DNA from: Zeimonas sp036675585
GTDB taxonomy: Bacteria; Pseudomonadota; Gammaproteobacteria; Burkholderiales; Burkholderiaceae_E
DNA: 13,999 bases
NCBI GenBank assembly: GCA_036675585.1
Contig: JAKFES010000017.1
Location: 1 to 13,999 of the forward strand
Direction of reading: 5' to 3'
The notes below the pieces were generated by a model that saw nothing but the letters and a program-made list of their open reading frames with translations, searched no databases and was not told the DNA's origin. Below, piece after piece: positions 8,092-13,999 of the stretch. Every line of letters starts with the position of its first letter. Positions within the stretch are counted from its first letter, which is position 1. A program made the translations under genes and the position numbers.

Positions 8092-9021
8092 ATGATGCGC
8101 CAGCGCAGCATCGGCTCGCTCGTGCGGACGACCGGCGTCGGCCTGCATTCGGGCGAGCGCGTCGAGTTGACGCTGCGCCCGGCCGCGCCCGATACCGGGA
8201 TCGTGTTCCGCCGCGTCGATCTCGACCCGCCGGTCGAGATCCGCAGCGCCGCCGAGCGCGTCACCGACACCCGGATGGCGTCGACGCTGACCGCCGCCGA
8301 CGAGGGCCCGCGGTCGCAGGTGCGCGTGGCGACCGTCGAGCATCTGATGTCGGCGCTCGCCGGAATGGGCGTCGACAACGTCTACGTCGACGTGACCGCG
8401 CCCGAGATCCCGATCCTCGACGGATCGGCCGGGTCGTTCGTGTTCCTGATCCAGTCGGCCGGGATCGTCGAGCAGCGCGCGACCAAGCAGTTCATCCGCG
8501 TGCTCGAGCCGGTCGAGGTGCGCGACGGCGACAAATGGGCGCGGCTCGATCCGCATTTCGGCTTCAAGCTGCGCTTCTCGATCGATTTCTCGCATCCGGC
8601 GATCGATGCGACCGAACAGGTCGTCGAGGTCGATTTCGCCAGGGATTCGTACGTGCGCGAAGTCTCGCGCGCGCGCACGTTCGGTTTCATGCAGGACGTC
8701 GAGGCCCTGCGCGCGCACGGGCTCGCCAAGGGCGGCAGCTTCGGCAACGCGATCGTCATGGACGAATACCGCGTCCTCAACGAGGACGGCCTGCGTTTCG
8801 GCGACGAGTTCGTCAAGCACAAGATTCTCGATGCGATCGGCGACCTGTATCTGATCGGGCACCCGCTGCTGGCCGCGTACAGCGCGCACAAGTCGGGGCA
8901 CGCGCTGAACAACCGCCTGCTGCGCGAGTTGCTCGCGCGCGCATCCGCGTGGGAACGCGTCGGCTTCACCGAGCGGCGCGATGCGCCGCGTCCGTTCGCG
9001 CTCGACTGGAGCCATGCCTGA
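8092..9021 (+). CDS. lpxC: LpxC, UDP-3-O-acyl-GlcNAc deacetylase
   Basis: Zinc hydrolase that catalyses the first committed step of lipid A synthesis, removing acetate from UDP-3-O-acyl-GlcNAc in the cytoplasm. The protein has 309 residues, the normal size. The first domain opens with QRSIGSLVRTTGVGLHSG (about 4-21). Zinc ligands and catalytic residues are present with a constant +5 offset from E. coli: Glu83 and His84 in TVEHLMSA, His243 and Asp247 in HKILDAIGDLYLIGH, and His270 in KSGHALNN. Two adjacent ATGs (8092, 8095) are possible starts; 8092 matches relatives that begin M-L-K-Q-R. No clear Shine-Dalgarno is seen, so coupling to the peroxiredoxin gene 43 nt upstream is possible. A strong hairpin follows directly after the stop. 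Confidence 0.98.
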   Translation: MMRQRSIGSLVRTTGVGLHSGERVELTLRPAAPDTGIVFRRVDLDPPVEIRSAAERVTDTRMASTLTAADEGPRSQVRVATVEHLMSALAGMGVDNVYVDVTAPEIPILDGSAGSFVFLIQSAGIVEQRATKQFIRVLEPVEVRDGDKWARLDPHFGFKLRFSIDFSHPAIDATEQVVEVDFARDSYVREVSRARTFGFMQDVEALRAHGLAKGGSFGNAIVMDEYRVLNEDGLRFGDEFVKHKILDAIGDLYLIGHPLLAAYSAHKSGHALNNRLLRELLARASAWERVGFTERRDAPRPFALDWSHA

Positions 9022-9024
9022 TTG

Positions 9025-9045
9025 CGCGCGGCCGACGGCCGCGCG
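9025..9045 (+). other. perfect GC hairpin directly after lpxC
   Basis: CGCGCGGCC (9025-9033) and GGCCGCGCG (9037-9045) form a perfect 9-bp stem with a GAC loop, starting four bases after the lpxC stop; a G-T wobble extends it by one pair. The sequence after it is G-rich, not T-rich, so it does not fit an intrinsic terminator. It may protect the lpxC mRNA end or reduce read-through into the next gene. Confidence 0.55.
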
Positions 9046-9087
9046 TGGGGCGGGCGGCCGCGGGCCGGCTCGCGCGGTGCGCGGGCG

Positions 9088-9372
9088 ATGATCTTCCTGC
9101 GCCTGCTCGTCGTCGTACTGCTCGCCGCGGTCGCCTACTGCGCGTTCGGCTTCGTCTTCACCCGCGAACGGCGCTACCTGCGTCTGGCCTGGCGCCTGCT
9201 GGTCGCCGGGCTGGTCGCGGCGCTCGTGTTCTTCGCCGTGATGTTCGTGCAGCGCCTGTCGGGGCCCGTCGCCGGGTCGCCGGGCGCCGCCGTTTCAACG
9301 GCCGGCACGATGCCGGCGCACGAGGCGCGCGAGCGCATGCTGCAGCCCCGGCGCATCGGTCGACTCGCGTAG
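9088..9372 (+). CDS. small uncharacterised inner-membrane protein, two helices
   Basis: I do not know a named function. The 94-residue product has two predicted membrane helices (about 2-22 and 34-55) joined by a short basic turn, TRERRYLRLAWR (about 25-36), followed by a Gly/Ala/Pro-rich tail. Both termini would face the same side; the basic turn suggests a cytoplasmic loop with the ends in the periplasm. From memory, similar small proteins with an R-R-Y-L-R-x-A-W-R turn occur after lpxC in betaproteobacteria, which supports a real gene. The ATG at 9088 is preferred over the in-frame TTG at 9022, which would add a low-complexity Arg/Gly/Ala extension encoded by the post-lpxC hairpin. The last 25 codons overlap dciA on the other strand, so the tail after about residue 60 may be poorly conserved. 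Confidence 0.72.
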   Translation: MIFLRLLVVVLLAAVAYCAFGFVFTRERRYLRLAWRLLVAGLVAALVFFAVMFVQRLSGPVAGSPGAAVSTAGTMPAHEARERMLQPRRIGRLA

Positions 9373-9735
9373 GCGCTCGAGCTCGACGAGCACCGGCGTG
9401 GGGATCGCCGCGCGCGCAACGCGAGGCGGCGCGGCGCGGGTGTCGCCGCTGCGCTGCGGGACGATCCGCAGGCGCGACACCTGCGCGCAATGCAGGCGAA
9501 TCGCCTGCAGCAGCGTCGGCGTCGACTGGCGCAGCCGCGACGCCCAGGCCGCATTCGGCGTGCGCAGCGTGAGTGCATCGTCGTCGAGCGAGACGACCGT
9601 CAGCGGAACGCCCGGGCAGGCGCGTGCGAGCGCCGCCTGCAGCTCGACCAGCCGGTCGACGCGCGCCGCGACCGCACGGAACGCGCTCTCGTCTTCGAGC
9701 CAGGCGGAAGCGGCGCGGGCGAGGGCCGGTTTCAT
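9295..9735 (-). CDS. dciA: DciA-family (DUF721) DnaB helicase loader
   Basis: DciA proteins help load or operate the replicative helicase DnaB in bacteria that lack the phage-derived loaders DnaC and DnaI. This 146-residue product carries the DUF721 hallmark: LVELQAALARACPG (about 29-42), then LTLRTPNAAWASRLRQ (about 55-70) and TPTLLQAIRLH (about 72-82), with an Arg-rich tail. The ATG at 9735 gives the normal start; an upstream extension to 9816 would have no family resemblance. The place between lpxC and secA is the classic dciA location in proteobacteria (for example in Pseudomonas). It is the only minus-strand gene here. It is divergent from secA and its 3' end overlaps the small membrane protein gene by 78 bp. 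The family call rests on motif shape and context; a profile search would settle it. Confidence 0.82.
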   Translation of the reverse strand: MKPALARAASAWLEDESAFRAVAARVDRLVELQAALARACPGVPLTVVSLDDDALTLRTPNAAWASRLRQSTPTLLQAIRLHCAQVSRLRIVPQRSGDTRAAPPRVARAAIPTPVLVELERLRESTDAPGLQHALARLVRRHRAGR

Positions 9736-9744
9736 GATCGTCGG

Positions 9745-9753
9745 AGCGTAGCA
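9745..9753 (-). promoter_or_regulatory. candidate extended -10 for dciA
   Basis: Read on the minus strand, TGCTACGCT has the TG-N extended -10 pattern but only three of six -10 matches. It lies 9 nt from the dciA ATG, so transcription would begin within a few bases of the start codon and the mRNA would be nearly leaderless. No -35 is evident. Weak evidence. Confidence 0.25.
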
Positions 9754-9779
9754 TGGCCCCGGGGCGGGGAGGCCCTGCG

Positions 9780-9788
9780 TGCTAGACT
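9780..9788 (+). promoter_or_regulatory. candidate extended -10 promoter for secA
   Basis: TGCTAGACT is an extended -10 (TG-N-TAGACT, four of six matches to TATAAT) located 56 nt before the secA ATG. No -35 box is visible at the usual distance, which extended -10 promoters can tolerate. Being in a divergent gap, secA needs its own promoter nearby, and this is the best candidate. Confidence 0.4.
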
Positions 9789-9844
9789 GTCCCGATTTCG
9801 CGGGTGTAGCGCCCACGCGGCGTGCTGCACGCGCTCCCGGCCGA

Positions 9845-12634
<2,790 letters not shown>

Positions 12635-12701
12635 ACCCGCCGCGCTCGTCGAGCGTCGCGGCACCCGCGTGCGGGCCGGCGTCGATCGCCCGGAGATCCA
12701 G

Positions 12702-13925
12702 ATGCCGGTGAATCTCGAAGCCCCGCAGCGCCTATCGCTGTGGCCGGTGCCCGGCGTGGACATCGGCACCGCGCGTGCGGGAATCCGCAAGCCCGACCGG
12801 CGCGACGTGCTCGTGCTCCGGCTCGCCGCCGGTTCGACCGTTGCCGGCGTCTTCACCCGCAATCGCTTCTGCGCGGCGCCGGTGCTGGTCTGCCGCGAGC
12901 ACCTGGCGAGCGTCGCGGGGGCCGTGCGCGCGCTGGTGGTGAACACGGGTTGCGCGAATGCGGGCACCGGCGACCGCGGACTGGCCGATGCGCGGGCCAC
13001 GTGCGAAGCGCTCGCGAAGCGGCTGGGCGTCGCGACCGACGCGGTGCTGCCGTTCTCCACCGGCGTCATTCTCGAGCACCTGCCGATGCAGCGGCTGCTC
13101 GACGGAATCGAATCGGCCGTCGCGGCATCGGGCCGCAGCGACTGGCTCGACGCGGCCGAGGCGATCATGACCACCGATACCGTCGCCAAGGCGGTGTCGC
13201 GCCGCGTCGCGGTCGGCGGGCGCACGGTCACCGTGACCGGCATCGCGAAAGGCGCCGGGATGATCCGGCCCGACATGGCGACGATGCTCGGCTTCGTCGC
13301 CACCGATGCCGCCGTGCCCGCCGACGTGCTGGCGCGCTGGGCGCGCGAGGCGGCCGACGCGAGCTTCAACCGCATCACGGTCGACGGCGACACGTCGACG
13401 AACGACTCGTTCGTGCTCGTCGCGACCGGTGCCGCGCCGGTGCAGCTCGACGGGCCCGGCGCGGCCGACGCGGTGCGCGGCGCGATCGTCGACGTCGCGC
13501 GGCAACTCGCGCAGGCGATCGTTCGCGACGGCGAAGGCGCGACCAAGTTCATCACGCTGTGCGTGCAGGGCGCGCGCACGGCCGACGAAGCGGCTGCCGT
13601 GGCGTTCACCGTCGCGCACTCGCCGCTGGTGAAGACCGCGTTCTTCGCGTCCGATCCGAATCTCGGGCGCATTCTCGCGGCCGTCGGACGCGCGGGAATC
13701 GACGATCTCGACGTCGCCGGGGTCGACCTGTATCTGGACGACGTGCACGTCGCGACGCGCGGCGGGCGCCACCCCCACTACCGCGAGGAGGATGGCCAGC
13801 GCGTGATGCGCCAGAGCGAGATCCTGGTACGCATCATGCTCGGCCGGGGCGACGCCGAAACGACGGTGTGGACCTGCGACCTCTCGCACGACTACGTCTC
13901 GATCAATGCCGACTACCGATCCTGA
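12702..13925 (+). CDS. argJ: ArgJ, glutamate N-acetyltransferase / bifunctional ornithine acetyltransferase
   Basis: Moves the acetyl group from N-acetylornithine to glutamate in the cyclic arginine pathway; many members can also make N-acetylglutamate from acetyl-CoA. The 407-residue precursor cuts itself at the AT-ML site: KGAGMIRPDMATMLGF (about 183-198) places the nucleophile at Thr194, giving alpha and beta chains. The oxyanion-hole region PFSTGVI (about 117-123), the beta-chain motif ITVDGDTSTNDSF, DGEGATKFIT and the terminal LSHDYVSINADYRS are all present. NTGCANAGTG (81-90) has Cys84 where Asn is common, a position that varies in the family. The ATG at 12702 has GGAGA at 12692-12696 and gives the usual N terminus. 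It lies 67 nt after secA. Whether it is mono- or bifunctional cannot be told from sequence. Confidence 0.96.
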   Translation: MPVNLEAPQRLSLWPVPGVDIGTARAGIRKPDRRDVLVLRLAAGSTVAGVFTRNRFCAAPVLVCREHLASVAGAVRALVVNTGCANAGTGDRGLADARATCEALAKRLGVATDAVLPFSTGVILEHLPMQRLLDGIESAVAASGRSDWLDAAEAIMTTDTVAKAVSRRVAVGGRTVTVTGIAKGAGMIRPDMATMLGFVATDAAVPADVLARWAREAADASFNRITVDGDTSTNDSFVLVATGAAPVQLDGPGAADAVRGAIVDVARQLAQAIVRDGEGATKFITLCVQGARTADEAAAVAFTVAHSPLVKTAFFASDPNLGRILAAVGRAGIDDLDVAGVDLYLDDVHVATRGGRHPHYREEDGQRVMRQSEILVRIMLGRGDAETTVWTCDLSHDYVSINADYRS

Positions 13926-13999
13926 TCCGCGCCGCGCCGCCGACGCGCCCGCGCTCGAGCGCGTCGTCGAGCGCGCCGAATCGCTGCTCGGTCGTCTCG
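13906..13999 (+). CDS. start of a probable DUF815 ATP-binding protein (cut by window end)
   Basis: An ATG at 13906, inside the last 20 nt of argJ, opens a frame that stays open to the window end (31 codons): MPTTDPDPRRAADAPAL then ERVVERAESLLGRL. The amphipathic RAESLLGRL segment resembles the N terminus of the DUF815 P-loop ATPases that commonly follow argJ in Burkholderiales, where R-A-E-x-L-L-x-R-L-E is typical. No ATPase motif is included in the window, so the call rests on this short match and on gene order. No Shine-Dalgarno is visible, so translation is probably coupled to argJ. A later start is possible. Confidence 0.55.
   Translation, partial: MPTTDPDPRRAADAPALERVVERAESLLGRL

Noticed and set aside
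9022..9087. TTG at 9022 as the start of the small membrane protein
   Set aside because: The added 22 residues are Arg/Gly/Ala-rich, encoded by the hairpin after lpxC, and would put charged sequence ahead of the first membrane helix. The ATG at 9088 is more natural.
9736..9816. N-terminal extension of dciA up to 9816
   Set aside because: The extra residues have no DUF721 resemblance and the DNA is the divergent promoter region; the ATG at 9735 gives a normal protein.
12643..12675. Hairpins in the secA-argJ gap (CGCTC-GTC-GAGCG and CCCGC-GT-GCGGG)
   Set aside because: Short stems with no T run, expected by chance in DNA this GC-rich. No terminator is supported, and argJ may be co-transcribed with secA.

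Overview
The window is ordinary, very GC-rich betaproteobacterial chromosome, most likely Burkholderiales or a close relative. It carries the second half of the dcw (division and cell wall) cluster and the genes that usually follow it in that group: ftsW(partial)-murG-murC-ddlB-ftsQ-ftsA-ftsZ, a peroxiredoxin, lpxC, a small membrane protein, dciA on the minus strand, secA, argJ and the start of a probable DUF815 ATPase gene. The placement rests on gene order (peroxiredoxin between ftsZ and lpxC; argJ after secA) and on protein tails I recognise from that group, such as the FtsZ DIPAFLRKQAD tail and the ArgJ LSHDYVSINADYRS tail. This comes from family knowledge, not a database search.

Region 1 (1-6122) is a compact run of plus-strand genes. 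ftsW/murG, murG/murC and ddlB/ftsQ overlap by 4 nt, murC/ddlB by 23 nt, and only 39 nt separate ftsQ from ftsA, so translational coupling is likely. FtsW and MurG act at the lipid II step, MurC and DdlB make the cytoplasmic precursor and its D-Ala-D-Ala end, and FtsQ and FtsA join membrane synthesis to the Z ring. Region 2 (6123-7550) holds ftsZ and then a 196-bp spacer containing a long imperfect inverted repeat made of G-rich heptamers, followed by a probable promoter and leader for the peroxiredoxin gene.

Region 3 (7551-9372) holds the peroxiredoxin gene, lpxC (first committed step of lipid A synthesis) and an unnamed two-helix membrane protein. The last gene runs tail-to-tail into dciA and overlaps it by 78 bp. 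dciA (a DnaB helicase loader family) and secA are divergent across 109 bp that carry two similar extended -10 motifs. Region 4 (9845-13999) holds secA, argJ and the cut-off next gene.

I found no mobile element, tRNA, rRNA, CRISPR array, phage gene or defence system, and no new multi-gene system. The points most worth checking are a lysine in the normally all-glycine start of the FtsZ GTP-binding signature, the heptamer inverted repeat after ftsZ, the mini reading frames that bridge ftsQ/ftsA and ftsA/ftsZ, and the uncharacterised membrane protein beside lpxC. No gene-free stretch exceeds 300 bp.
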